A DNA stretch of 64,000 nt from Mycolicibacterium monacense (GTDB lineage Bacteria > Actinomycetota > Actinomycetes > Mycobacteriales > Mycobacteriaceae), in assembly GCF_010731575.1 (NCBI RefSeq), contig NZ_AP022617.1, positions 868,001-932,000 on the forward strand, written 5' to 3'. This document shows, piece by piece, positions 1 to 8,472 of the stretch. A model generated the notes under the pieces. It had not been told where the DNA came from and did no database searches. It saw only the letters and a list, made by a program, of their open reading frames with translations. The number at the start of each line of letters is the position of its first letter. Position 1 is the stretch's first letter. The position numbers were made by a program, and so were the translations under genes.

Positions 1-985
1 AGGCCAGCAGCTTCTCGTCGTCGCCGGCGCGCTGGAAGCCCTGCTCCAGCACGATCGCCAGCTTCCACTTGGCCAGCACCAGGTAGTAGTCCAGGTCGTC
101 GACCTGGCGCCCCGACACCTCGGCGTAATGCGCCACGACAGCGTCACGCGACGGCATCCCGCGCATGTCCACGTAGCTCATCTCCGACTCTCCGGGGGCG
201 TCGGTGTCGTCCGGCCAGGACTGCACCATCCAGCCCAGATCGAGTTTGGGATCACCGACGGTGCCCATCTCCCAGTCGACGATCGCCGCGAGCTGCGCCG
301 GTGCGCCGTGGCGGTACATGACATTGGCGAACTGGTAGTCGCCGTGCATCAGACCGGGGATGAAGTCGAGCGGTCTGCGGGCGCGCAGCCATGCCGTGGC
401 CACGTCCAGGCCGGGTAGATCGCGCCGTTTGATCCGCTCGAGGAACCCGATCCACCGGTCCACCTGCCGCTCGTGAAAGCCTTCGGGGCGGCCCAGATCG
501 GCCAGCCCGCGGGCGCGCCAGTCGACTTTCGACAGCAGCGCAATGCCCTCGGCCAGTTGGTAACTCAGGCCGGGGCGGGCCGACAGGTCGCTGTCGAAGG
601 GTTCCGGCCAGCGCGCATGGGTGTCCATCGGGGACCACCCGTCGACGAACCCCATGAGGTAGAACGGCCTGCCGAGCACGCCGGGGTCGTCGCACACCCC
701 CACCGCGGCGGTGTGCGGGACGTCGGTGCCGTCGAGCGCCTCGATGATCCGCCATTCGCGCAGGATGCCCTTGTCCCGGTCCGGGGGCGCGCCGGGCGGG
801 GGCATCCGCAGCACGCACCGGTGTTCGCCGCGGCGGACCTCGTAGATGACGTTCTGCGTGCCGCCGGAGAGGAAGAAGGTCTGCAGCGGTTCGCCCTTAC
901 CCGGCAACGCCGCCTCGTCCATCCACGTGGCGAGGCGGGCAGTGTCGATGTCGCGCACGTGAGGAGCAGAATCGGATTGCGTCAC
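1..985 (-). CDS. phosphotransferase family protein (APH/ACAD10-11 kinase-like), 3' end beyond the window
   Basis: The protein has the aminoglycoside-phosphotransferase kinase fold. The catalytic loop HGDYQFAN (about residues 214-221, with D216 and N221) and the metal-binding DWE (D237) are intact; an N-terminal SGGTQNVIYEV stretch is the nucleotide loop. The GTG start overlaps the stop of the upstream acyl-CoA dehydrogenase as GTGA, so the two are translationally coupled. Fused kinase/acyl-CoA dehydrogenase proteins of this type (ACAD10/11) and the bacterial LvaA/LvaC pair phosphorylate and dehydrate 4-hydroxyacyl-CoAs; a similar role here is inference. The C-terminus runs off the window start, and about 328 codons are present. 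An antibiotic kinase is less likely given the neighbour. Confidence 0.9.
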   Translation of the reverse strand, partial: MTQSDSAPHVRDIDTARLATWMDEAALPGKGEPLQTFFLSGGTQNVIYEVRRGEHRCVLRMPPPGAPPDRDKGILREWRIIEALDGTDVPHTAAVGVCDDPGVLGRPFYLMGFVDGWSPMDTHARWPEPFDSDLSARPGLSYQLAEGIALLSKVDWRARGLADLGRPEGFHERQVDRWIGFLERIKRRDLPGLDVATAWLRARRPLDFIPGLMHGDYQFANVMYRHGAPAQLAAIVDWEMGTVGDPKLDLGWMVQSWPDDTDAPGESEMSYVDMRGMPSRDAVVAHYAEVSGRQVDDLDYYLVLAKWKLAIVLEQGFQRAGDDEKLLA

Positions 986-2283
986 AGGTTGCGCACTTCG
1001 TGCTCGAGGAAATCGGCGTACTTGGCGCGCGCCGCTTCACGTTTGGCAGGAATCCACTCCGACGGCCAGGTGCCTTCGGCTGGCCGGTAATCGCGTAGCA
1101 CCTGTTTGGCGACCGTCGTCTTGTGCACCTCGGTGGGGCCGTCGGCGAGGCCCATCACCGCCGCGCCGGTGACCATGCCCATGAACGGCATCTCGTTGGT
1201 GACCCCGAGCGCGCCGTGCACCTGCATGGCCCGCCACGCGATGTCGTGCAGCACGGTCGGCATCACCACCTTGACCGCGGCGATGTCCTTGCGCACCTTC
1301 TTGTAATCGTTGTACTTGTCGATCTCCCATGCGGTGTAGAGCACCATCAGCCGGAACTGGAGCAGCTGGGCGTAGGAGTCGGCGATATAGCCCTGGACGA
1401 ACTGTTTGTCCGACAGCCGGCTGCCCTGGGTCTGGCGGCTGAGCGCGCGTTCGCACATCATGTCCAGCGCCTTGCGGGACAGCCCGATCGTGCGCATGGC
1501 GTGGTGGATGCGGCCGCCGCCCAGGCGGGTCTGCGCGATCGCGAACGCCTGACCTTCCCCGCCGAGCAGTGCGTCCGCAGGCACCCGCACGTTGTCGTAG
1601 TGGATCAGCGCGTGACCGCCGTGGCCTTCGGCCTCCCCGTAGAGGCCGATGTCGCGCACGATGTTCACGCCGGGGGTGTCGGTGGGCACCAGGAACATCG
1701 ACATGCCCTGGTAGGCACTGACATCGGGGTTGGTCACCACCATCACGATGAGGAAGGCGGCCGTCGAGGCGTTGGACGAGAAGAACTTCTGGCCGTTGAT
1801 CACCCAGTGGTCACCGTCGCGCACCGCGCGGGTGGTGAACAACGTCGGGTCGGCGCCGGCGTGCGGTTCGGTCATCGAATAGCAGGAGAACAACTCACCG
1901 TCGAGCAGTGGCCGCAGATACCGCTCCTTCTGCTCGTCGGTGCCGTAGTGCGCGATGATCTCGGCGTTGCCGGTGTCGGGCGCCTGACACCCGAACACGA
2001 TCGGCGCCCACTGCGAACGCCCGAGGATCTCGTTGAGCAGCGCGAGTTTGAGTTGGCCGTAACCCTGACCGCCCAGGTCGGGTCCCAGGTGTGTGGCCCA
2101 CAGGCCCTGGCGGCGCACCTCCTCCTTCAGCGGGTCGATGGCGCGACGCCGTTCGCCGTCGAGTGGTACGAACTGCTGGTGCGGCCAGACCAGGTCGAGC
2201 GGTTCGACCTCCTCCCGCACGAACTCATCGGCCCAGTCGAGGACCTTCTGGTACTCGGGGTCGGTCTCGAAATCCCACGCCAT
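982..2283 (-). CDS. acyl-CoA dehydrogenase family protein (ACAD10/11-like)
   Basis: A full-length, 433-residue flavin-dependent acyl-CoA dehydrogenase. Visible motifs are the FAD/substrate segment CYSMTEPHAGADPT in the middle domain and the C-terminal GPTEVHKTTVAKQVLRDY, a form seen in ACAD10/11-like members. The ATG start is 18 bp downstream of the TetR gene's stop. Its stop overlaps the phosphotransferase start (GTGA), so the pair is probably co-transcribed. By family it oxidises acyl-CoA at C2-C3. With the adjacent kinase it may instead eliminate phosphate from a 4-phosphoacyl-CoA, which is inference. Confidence 0.93.
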   Translation of the reverse strand: MAWDFETDPEYQKVLDWADEFVREEVEPLDLVWPHQQFVPLDGERRRAIDPLKEEVRRQGLWATHLGPDLGGQGYGQLKLALLNEILGRSQWAPIVFGCQAPDTGNAEIIAHYGTDEQKERYLRPLLDGELFSCYSMTEPHAGADPTLFTTRAVRDGDHWVINGQKFFSSNASTAAFLIVMVVTNPDVSAYQGMSMFLVPTDTPGVNIVRDIGLYGEAEGHGGHALIHYDNVRVPADALLGGEGQAFAIAQTRLGGGRIHHAMRTIGLSRKALDMMCERALSRQTQGSRLSDKQFVQGYIADSYAQLLQFRLMVLYTAWEIDKYNDYKKVRKDIAAVKVVMPTVLHDIAWRAMQVHGALGVTNEMPFMGMVTGAAVMGLADGPTEVHKTTVAKQVLRDYRPAEGTWPSEWIPAKREAARAKYADFLEHEVRNL

Positions 2284-2301
2284 CGTGACTCCTTCGTCTT
2301 C

Positions 2302-2952
2302 TCAGGGTTCGCGGCTCAGACCCGCGATCAAAGCGTCGATGTCGGCGCCCACCACCTCGGTGAACGACCGGTCGCCGAACGCGCCGACGGCCCAGTGCCG
2401 GGCGCCCTCGCTGACCAGCGTGTGCGCCAGATACGCCAGATGGCCGGCATCGATGTGCCGGGCCAACTTGCCGTCGCGCTGGGCGCGGTCGAACAGTGCG
2501 GTGAACATCCCACCGTCGTCCTCGACGGCTTCGGCGCCGGCCAGGATCCGGTGCTCGTGACGGTAGCCCTCCAGTATCGCCGCGACGACCAGTTCCGGTG
2601 GGTTGCGCGCCATCGACCTCTCGAGGTCGGCCAGTGCCGCTGCGATCACCGCCGGGACCTCATAGGGCTTGGCCAGCAGCGCATCGGCGGTCTGCCGCGC
2701 CGAGCGGGTGGACATCACACCCACTTCGAACAGAACGTCCTCTTTGCGCGGGAAGTAGAAGTAGAACAACGCCTTCGACACCCCGGCCGCGGTGCAGATG
2801 TCGGCGACCGTGGTGTTCGCATACCCGTTGGTCCGCCACAGCGCCATCGCGGCCTGCACCAGCATCCGCTTGGTCTCCCGCGACCGCTCCTGCTGCAGCG
2901 ACGTACGGCGCTGACCACGGTCAGTCGGCATCGGGGTGGCGGGGCGAGGCAT
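2302..2952 (-). CDS. TetR/AcrR family transcriptional regulator
   Basis: A 216-residue TetR-type repressor. The helix-turn-helix lies at about residues 47-69 (TTVADICTAAGVSKALFYFY) and is followed by a ligand-binding domain of normal length. The chosen ATG gives a protein starting MPRPATP; an upstream in-frame extension has no family-like sequence. No clear Shine-Dalgarno precedes the ATG, so a short or leaderless transcript is possible. It sits directly upstream of, and on the same strand as, the dehydrogenase/phosphotransferase pair, and is divergent from the VOC gene, so local regulation of both is plausible but not shown. Confidence 0.88.
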   Translation of the reverse strand: MPRPATPMPTDRGQRRTSLQQERSRETKRMLVQAAMALWRTNGYANTTVADICTAAGVSKALFYFYFPRKEDVLFEVGVMSTRSARQTADALLAKPYEVPAVIAAALADLERSMARNPPELVVAAILEGYRHEHRILAGAEAVEDDGGMFTALFDRAQRDGKLARHIDAGHLAYLAHTLVSEGARHWAVGAFGDRSFTEVVGADIDALIAGLSREP

Positions 2953-3027
2953 AAGACGGAAACTACAGGGCAATTCTGCGTATGGGAATAGTTGACCCGT
3001 GACAAACTTTGAGCCTATGGTCGGGCG

Positions 3028-3573
3028 ATGGATCCGTCTCGCGCATCGGCGCCGTTCCCCGGCCCGGTCCGTCAGTTGGGCTATGTGGTCCGTGATTTCG
3101 ACCGTGCGCTGCAGGGTTGGATCGCAGCCGGGGTCGGCCCGTGGTTCGTGATCCGCGGGCTGCGCCAGCACGGGTCCTATCGCGGCGCGCCCTGCGACGT
3201 CACCCTCTCCATCGGCTTGGCGAACATCGGGGACATGCAGATCGAGGTGATCGCACAGGAGGACGGCGCTCCGTCGATCTACGCTGAGTTCCTGGGCGGC
3301 GGTGACGGCGGTTTTCATCAACTCGCCTGGTGGGTCGACGATTACGACGCGGCGGTGCGCAGTGCCGGGGCCGCCGGGTGGCCGGTGGTGTGGTCGGGTG
3401 GTGAGGAGGGTGGGGTCCGTTTCGCCTATATCGAGCCTGCCGAGCCCGCGGCGGGCGCCGCGGCGATCTACGAAATCACCGAGCGGTCAGACATGTTCGA
3501 CGGTATGGCCGCCATGGTCCGCGGCGCGGCGGCCGACTGGGACGGCACCGATCCGATCCGTGTGTTCGGCTGA
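3028..3573 (+). CDS. VOC (glyoxalase/bleomycin-resistance) family protein
   Basis: A 181-residue protein with the vicinal-oxygen-chelate pattern: an N-terminal beta-alpha-beta unit starting VRQLGYVVRDFDRALQGW, then a second half with GGFHQLAWWVDDYDAAV and a late glutamate in AIYEITER. VOC proteins bind a divalent metal through His/Glu residues and act as lyases, isomerases or extradiol dioxygenases; the reaction here cannot be assigned. It is a single gene divergent from TetR, separated by 75 bp. The same VOC subtype is common in mycobacterial catabolic clusters. Confidence 0.8.
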   Translation: MDPSRASAPFPGPVRQLGYVVRDFDRALQGWIAAGVGPWFVIRGLRQHGSYRGAPCDVTLSIGLANIGDMQIEVIAQEDGAPSIYAEFLGGGDGGFHQLAWWVDDYDAAVRSAGAAGWPVVWSGGEEGGVRFAYIEPAEPAAGAAAIYEITERSDMFDGMAAMVRGAAADWDGTDPIRVFG

Positions 3574-3617
3574 CCGGGCCGCTGATTCGTGTCAGACCGT
3601 CCTGTCATGATGGTGTC

Positions 3618-4934
3618 ATGCCTTCGAGCGCACCGGGTTTCGTTCCCAGCGCACCTCGCGCTGCGCGGCTCGAGGCGTGCTTCGAGGAACTCGCGGAACT
3701 GACGGGCCAGCGCAACGCCATCGACGGGCGCATCGTGGAAATCGTGGCCGAGATCGACCGTGACCAACTGTGGGGCGCCACCGGTGCCCGCTCCATCCCC
3801 GCACTGGTGGCATGGAAACTCGGACTGTCGTCGAAGAATGCGAAAACCATCGCCGCCATCGCCCACCGACTCGACGAGTTCCCCCGCTGCACCCAAGCCC
3901 TCCGCGAGGGCCGACTGTCCCTGGATCAAGTCGGCGCCATCGCCGAACGGGCCACCACCGGATCCGATGACCACTACGCCGAACTGGCCACCCACGCCTC
4001 AGTCAGCCAACTCCGCACCGCCATCAAACTCGAACCCCCACCCCAACCCCAACCCGAACCTGAACCTGTCAGCGATGCCGACGTCGAACCGAAACCCCTC
4101 CCCGATCCGGCAGACCTACAGCCCTCGATCACCACAACCTCCGACGAGCAGTACATCCACTGGCACATCAAGGTGCCCCACGTCGACGCGGCGAAAGTCG
4201 ACGCCGCCCTGCACTCCCGCCTCGACGGGCTCATCGCCCAATGGAAACGCGACCACGGCGACCACGGCGACACCGACCACAAGGACGCCCGGGGGTTCGG
4301 CCGGCCGCCGATGCCGCGGCTGGCTGACGCGTTCATGGACCTCATCGACACCGCCTGGGACGCCGAAGCCGCCCGCCGCCCGCATGGAGACCGCACCACC
4401 GTGGTCATGCACCTCGACATCAACGACCGCATCGCCGCCCTCCACCTCGGCCCGCTACTCTCGGATGCCGACCGGCGCTACCTGGGCTGCGACGCCACCT
4501 GCGAAGTGTGGTTCGAACGCGACGGACAACCCATTGGCGCCGGACGCACCACCCGCCTGATCACCCGCCGCCTGCGGCGCGCCCTCGAACACCGCGACCG
4601 CACCTGCGTGGTCCCCGGCTGCGAATCCACCTGCGGACTGCACGCCCACCACATCCAGCACTGGGAAGACGGCGGACCCACCGACCTCGACAACCTCGTC
4701 CTGGTCTGCCCCTACCACCACCGCCTGCACCACCGCGGCATCATCACCATCACCGGACCCGCATCAAAGCTCACCGTCACCGACGCCACCGGCCGACAAC
4801 TGCACTCGGGCTCGTTGGCGCGTCCACCCACCACACCACCACCCACCGTGCCGCTCTACCGCGGACCATCCGGCGAGCGCGCCGACTGGTGGTGGTACAC
4901 ACCCTTCCAACCCCCACCCCAAGCAGCGAACTGA
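3618..4934 (+). CDS. DUF222 / HNH endonuclease-signature protein (13E12 repeat family)
   Basis: A 438-residue protein with an N-terminal helical DUF222 domain (about 15-150), a Pro/Glu/Gln-rich linker (PQPQPEPEPEP, about 138-160) and a C-terminal HNH domain. The HNH is complete: CVVPGC, then LHAHHIQHWEDGG, DNLVLVCPYHH. This family is present in multiple copies in actinobacterial genomes and is associated with the REP13E12 repeats of M. tuberculosis. The coding strand is strikingly rich in C, with many CCC/ACC codons compared with its neighbours, and the gene interrupts otherwise metabolic genes. A mobile or selfish origin is suspected; I see no flanking inverted repeats. A nuclease role is inferred from the HNH only. 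Confidence 0.9.
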   Translation: MPSSAPGFVPSAPRAARLEACFEELAELTGQRNAIDGRIVEIVAEIDRDQLWGATGARSIPALVAWKLGLSSKNAKTIAAIAHRLDEFPRCTQALREGRLSLDQVGAIAERATTGSDDHYAELATHASVSQLRTAIKLEPPPQPQPEPEPVSDADVEPKPLPDPADLQPSITTTSDEQYIHWHIKVPHVDAAKVDAALHSRLDGLIAQWKRDHGDHGDTDHKDARGFGRPPMPRLADAFMDLIDTAWDAEAARRPHGDRTTVVMHLDINDRIAALHLGPLLSDADRRYLGCDATCEVWFERDGQPIGAGRTTRLITRRLRRALEHRDRTCVVPGCESTCGLHAHHIQHWEDGGPTDLDNLVLVCPYHHRLHHRGIITITGPASKLTVTDATGRQLHSGSLARPPTTPPPTVPLYRGPSGERADWWWYTPFQPPPQAAN

Positions 4935-4968
4935 TCACCCCGACGACCTCCGCAGCGCACCTGAGATC

Positions 4969-5925
4969 TCAACCGAACTCCGCGCACAGTGATGCCACGA
5001 AATCCTTTGTACGGCAACGGGAGTCCCGCCGCGCGGCGGCGTCCTCACCGAGTGGGATCACGCGCGCGGCCAGGTCTGTCACACCCGCATCTCGGTAGCG
5101 CCGGAACCGGGCGCGAACCGACGCCTCGTCTCCCGCGGCCATGGTGTCGCCGACGTCGTCGGCGTCGCCGTGCTCGAGCAGCCGAAGGTAGTTGGGCGAC
5201 AGTTCCGCGTGGCCGAGCACCTCGCCGGCATGAGCGCGAGCGTCGTCGACCTCTCCTGGTGAGCACAGGGCGACCGGGACACCGGCCACGATGCGCGGCG
5301 CCGGGCGACCCGCGGCGCACGCGGCGGCGGTGAGGCGGGGAGCGATATGGCTCTCGATCGCCCGCTCGTCGGCCATCCAGAGGATGGTGCCGCCCGCACG
5401 CTCACCGGCCAGGCGCAGCATCACCGGGCCCAGTGCGGCGAGCAGTACCGGAACCTCGTAGTCGGTGACGTCGATCGAGCCGTGCACGCGGTAGCTGTCG
5501 TTGTCCACGTCGACCGGACCCGCACCGGACAGCGACGCGCCGAGGACGTCGAGATGGTCGCGCACCAGTCGGGCAGGCCGGTCGTAGGGCAGCCCCAGCT
5601 GCCCGGAGATGATCCAGTCGTGAGATGGGCCGATCCCCAGGGTGAATCGTCCGCCGCAGGCCGCCTGGGTCGTGGCCGCCTGTTGTGCCATGACGAGCGG
5701 GTGCCGCGTCTGGATGGGCACGACTGCGGTGCCGATCTCGATGCGTTCGGTGACGCGGCCGAGCAGTGCGACCGCGGTCATCGCGTCGAGATAACCGGGC
5801 ACCTGTGGGAACCAGAACGACGCGAACCCCTGCGCCTCGGCGGCCCGCCCGTCGTCGAGCAGCCCGTCCAACCGGTCCGCACGTGTGCGTTCCCGGTCGG
5901 AGCCGACCATCAACCCGATCCGCAT
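4969..5925 (-). CDS. LLM-class (F420-type) flavin-dependent oxidoreductase
   Basis: A luciferase-like monooxygenase-superfamily protein of 318 residues starting MRIGLMVGSD. Family features include FASFWFPQVPGYLDAM near the N-terminus, ERIEIGTAVVPIQTRHP, and GGRFTLGIGPSHDWII. It resembles the mycobacterial F420-dependent oxidoreductases of this length, which transfer hydride using reduced F420; the substrate is unknown. I chose the ATG at 5925 because GGAGG lies 5 bp before it. An in-frame GTG at 5937, directly after the upstream stop, is the alternative. Last gene of a three-gene leftward operon with an unknown protein and an epimerase. Confidence 0.9.
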   Translation of the reverse strand: MRIGLMVGSDRERTRADRLDGLLDDGRAAEAQGFASFWFPQVPGYLDAMTAVALLGRVTERIEIGTAVVPIQTRHPLVMAQQAATTQAACGGRFTLGIGPSHDWIISGQLGLPYDRPARLVRDHLDVLGASLSGAGPVDVDNDSYRVHGSIDVTDYEVPVLLAALGPVMLRLAGERAGGTILWMADERAIESHIAPRLTAAACAAGRPAPRIVAGVPVALCSPGEVDDARAHAGEVLGHAELSPNYLRLLEHGDADDVGDTMAAGDEASVRARFRRYRDAGVTDLAARVIPLGEDAAARRDSRCRTKDFVASLCAEFG

Positions 5926-5937
5926 CACATCCTCCAC

Positions 5938-6681
5938 TCACGGCACATAGCGGTCCCACTCGTAGGGCACGACGGGGTGAAACGGTGCTGCGAACAACGG
6001 TGTGACCCCGGGTTCGCGCCAGCGCTGCTGCAACACCGGGAGGAGGCGGCCCGCGGTGTCAACCGGGTCCTCGTCGAGGAAACAGTACGAGAGCGTCTGT
6101 CCCGCAGGCGCACTGGCCAGGCGCGCACCGACGGGCAGCGACGTGGCCGTCCACACGCCGGCGACGCCGTCGACGCCGAGTAGGTCCGTCGAGGTCGAGG
6201 CGCCGCGCTCCAGCAGCAGGTACACGCCGCGGACCGGCCACCACGGCAGCACATCGGCGCCGACCTTCACGCGCGGCGCCGCCGCCTTGGCGCCGACCTC
6301 GTACACGCCCCGCTCGACGGGCGGCAGCAGCGGCAGCTTGCGACCCGCGTCGCCCAGCGCCTTGGACAACGCGAGGAACGGTTCCATACCGCCGGGGTCG
6401 GTGAAGAAGTACGTCATGACGTGATCGATGGCGTCGTAGGGTCCGGTGCTCACCGCACGCGCAGACCGGCACGCCGGCGTCGAGACCAACCGCAACGAGG
6501 CGCGCACAGCGGACAGTCGATGTTGTTCGGGCCGGTGGTCGAGGGTGTGCCAGCGCAGGTAGTCGGCGTCGGCGCCGTCCGGATGCCGCGTCGCCATCGA
6601 CACGAACAGCGTGCCGATGTCTCCCCGGCCTTCGGCGAGCACGGCCGGCACGTCGTCGGACGGTGTGCCTGGTAGCTCCAT
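5938..6681 (-). CDS. uncharacterised protein, possibly dimeric alpha/beta-barrel type
   Basis: A 247-residue protein I do not recognise with certainty. The N-terminal half contains GTLFVSMATRHPDGADADYLRWHTLDHRPEQHRL, which resembles ferredoxin-like or EthD-type dimeric barrels in its spaced Trp and His residues. The second half repeats the theme (GVYLLLERG, then LSYCFLDEDP). The ATG at 6681 is the first start giving a plausible protein and follows the epimerase stop by 11 bp. The gene abuts the LLM oxidoreductase downstream, so the three are probably one operon. No signal peptide or membrane segment is visible. Confidence 0.7.
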   Translation of the reverse strand: MELPGTPSDDVPAVLAEGRGDIGTLFVSMATRHPDGADADYLRWHTLDHRPEQHRLSAVRASLRLVSTPACRSARAVSTGPYDAIDHVMTYFFTDPGGMEPFLALSKALGDAGRKLPLLPPVERGVYEVGAKAAAPRVKVGADVLPWWPVRGVYLLLERGASTSTDLLGVDGVAGVWTATSLPVGARLASAPAGQTLSYCFLDEDPVDTAGRLLPVLQQRWREPGVTPLFAAPFHPVVPYEWDRYVP

Positions 6682-6692
6682 CGGGTGCCCTC

Positions 6693-7619
6693 TCACGGTC
6701 GGCTCAGTACGAGTTCCGGGTGGCGCGCCGCGACCATGCGCCGCATGCCCTCGCGCCAGGGCACTTTCGTTCGCCCGAGCACGTCGTGCATGTAGGTGAC
6801 GTCGGGCCAGAGTGGGGTGTGCGCCTCGGGGGAGTAGTCGAAAGCCGGCTCGACGCCCACCAGTTCGCCCATATACGCGCAATACTCCTCGACGCTCACG
6901 GTCTCGCTGCCCGCCCAGTTCACCACGATCGGCGGTGTGGACGCGACCTCCATGGCGCGGATACCGAGCTCGACGTAGTCGTCCTCATAGATCGGGTTGT
7001 ACTTGTTCGGCCTGTCGGGGTGCAGCCGAATCGGCTTGCCTGCCAACATCATCTCGAGGCGGTCGGCGGGTGCTCCGCCTTCCGGACCGTAGGTCGAACA
7101 GATGCGGATGATGGTCAGAGGTATCCGGTACCTCTCGGAGACCCAGGTGCACACCGCCTCGGCGGCGATCTTCGAGAAGCTGTAGTTGGCGCGCAGTGGG
7201 ACCCCCGGCGGGTCGGATTCGCGCAACGGGCGCTGCCCCTGGTAGCCGTAGACGGAACCGGTCGAGCAGAACACGAATCCCTTGGTCGCGCGGCAGTGAT
7301 GGAGCAGATCGCCGGACTTCTGCGCGTTGGTGTCGACGCATCGGGTCCAGTCGCCTTGGCCGGTGTCGACCGCCGCGTGGAAGACGTAGCTGAAGTCGTC
7401 GGGCAGTGTGGAGAAGTCGCCGGTGCTGATGTCGAGTGCCAGCGGGATGATCCCCGCCGCCTCGAGCCGCTCTCGGTCCGCGGGATCCCGGAGCCGGGCC
7501 GCACCCCACACCTCGTTGTTCGGGGCGAGGGCCCGCGCGATCGGAAAGGCGATCTTGCCCGTCGCGCCGGTGATCAGGATCTTCTCGCCAGTGAGCACCT
7601 TCCAGTCATATCGCACCAC
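6693..7619 (-). CDS. NAD-dependent epimerase/dehydratase (extended SDR)
   Basis: A Rossmann-fold extended SDR of about 308 residues. The nucleotide-binding motif GATGKIA follows KILITG near the N-terminus, a CSTGSVYG serine segment comes next, and the active-site YSFSK gives the YxxxK pair. The likely start is the GTG at 7619. A TAACAT -10-like hexamer ends 7 bp upstream with no Shine-Dalgarno, which fits a leaderless mRNA; a GTG at 7598 is the alternative. The promoter overlaps the palindrome at 7631-7643. It heads the operon with the unknown protein and LLM oxidoreductase. The substrate is unknown; a ketone or hydroxyl intermediate rather than a sugar is suggested by context. Confidence 0.85.
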   Translation of the reverse strand: MVRYDWKVLTGEKILITGATGKIAFPIARALAPNNEVWGAARLRDPADRERLEAAGIIPLALDISTGDFSTLPDDFSYVFHAAVDTGQGDWTRCVDTNAQKSGDLLHHCRATKGFVFCSTGSVYGYQGQRPLRESDPPGVPLRANYSFSKIAAEAVCTWVSERYRIPLTIIRICSTYGPEGGAPADRLEMMLAGKPIRLHPDRPNKYNPIYEDDYVELGIRAMEVASTPPIVVNWAGSETVSVEEYCAYMGELVGVEPAFDYSPEAHTPLWPDVTYMHDVLGRTKVPWREGMRRMVAARHPELVLSRP

Positions 7620-7630
7620 GTGGTAAATGT

Positions 7631-7643
7631 TAAGTACTTGATA
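7631..7643. promoter_or_regulatory. putative operator, YAAGTASTTGATA motif (copy 1)
   Basis: The 13-bp TAAGTACTTGATA contains the palindrome AAGTACTT and lies between the leftward epimerase and rightward hydrolase genes. The same sequence, with one or two changes, occurs at 18340-18352 (opposite orientation) and 22951-22963, always at gene starts. The core resembles the CAAG-N2-CTTG element reported for KstR2-type TetR repressors; which regulator binds here is unknown. Confidence 0.5.
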
Positions 7644-7710
7644 TCCATCTGGTGTGGTGTCGTACCTACGGCTTGGTCCCACACCACGTCGTTCGGCGAG
7701 GAGGGCCGCC

Positions 7711-8460
7711 TTGACTGTGGTTCTGGTACATGGGAATCCGGAGACCGACGCGGTCTGGGACCCACTCGTCGACGCACTCGGCCGCACGGATGTGGTGCGG
7801 TTGTCGCCGCCGGGATTCGGCGCCCCGCTACCCGGCGGCTTCCCGGCGACCTTCATCGCGTACCGCGATTGGCTCGTCGCAGAGCTGCAGAGCATCGGCG
7901 AACCCGTCGACCTCGTCGGACACGACTGGGGTGGAGGTCACGTGGTCAACGTCATGATGCATCGCCCCGAGCTCGTGCGCAGCTGGGCCAGTGACGTCGT
8001 CGGCCTGTTCGACCGTGACTACGTGTGGCATGACATGGCCCAGGGGTTCCAGACCGCGGAGACCGGCGAGCAGCTGGTTGCGATGATGCAGGAAGGGTCG
8101 GTACAGGACCGGACGCAACAGCTGGTCGGCTTCGGCGTTCCCGCGGACGTCGCGGCGTCGTTCGCCACGGCGCTGGGGCCGGAGATGGGCCGGGCGATTC
8201 TGGCGCTGTACCGCTCCGCACGCCAACCCGCCCTGGCCGATGCCGGGCGGGCACTCGAGAACGCCGCAGCCCGGCCGGGACTGTCGCTGGTGGCCACCGA
8301 GGACCCGTTTGTCGGGTCCGAGGAGATGCGGCGTCGGGCGGCCGACCGCGCCGGCGCCCGAACGGAGGTGCTCGACGGGCTGGGACACTGGTGGATGGTG
8401 GAGGACCCCACCGCCGGTGCCGCGGCCCTCACCCGGTTCTGGGACTCGCTCGACGGATGA
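7711..8460 (+). CDS. alpha/beta hydrolase, epoxide hydrolase / dehalogenase type
   Basis: A 249-residue alpha/beta hydrolase with VLVHGNP for the oxyanion hole. The nucleophile elbow is GHDWGGG, where the nucleophile is Asp rather than Ser, as in epoxide hydrolases and haloalkane dehalogenases. The general-base histidine is in GLGHWWM near the C-terminus. I chose the TTG at 7711 because GAGGAGGG lies 5 bp upstream; an in-frame GTG at 7654 would add 19 unlikely residues. It is divergent from the epimerase operon across the 7631 motif, so the two are probably co-regulated. An epoxide from one of the nearby monooxygenases is a plausible substrate. Confidence 0.85.
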   Translation: MTVVLVHGNPETDAVWDPLVDALGRTDVVRLSPPGFGAPLPGGFPATFIAYRDWLVAELQSIGEPVDLVGHDWGGGHVVNVMMHRPELVRSWASDVVGLFDRDYVWHDMAQGFQTAETGEQLVAMMQEGSVQDRTQQLVGFGVPADVAASFATALGPEMGRAILALYRSARQPALADAGRALENAAARPGLSLVATEDPFVGSEEMRRRAADRAGARTEVLDGLGHWWMVEDPTAGAAALTRFWDSLDG

Positions 8461-8472
8461 CGGACCGACCGG

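Noticed and set aside
1123..2991. Long open frame (over 600 codons) on the plus strand opposite the acyl-CoA dehydrogenase and TetR genes
   Set aside because: His/Arg/Gly-rich sequence typical of the antisense of a GC-rich gene; the opposite strand encodes clear, motif-bearing proteins.
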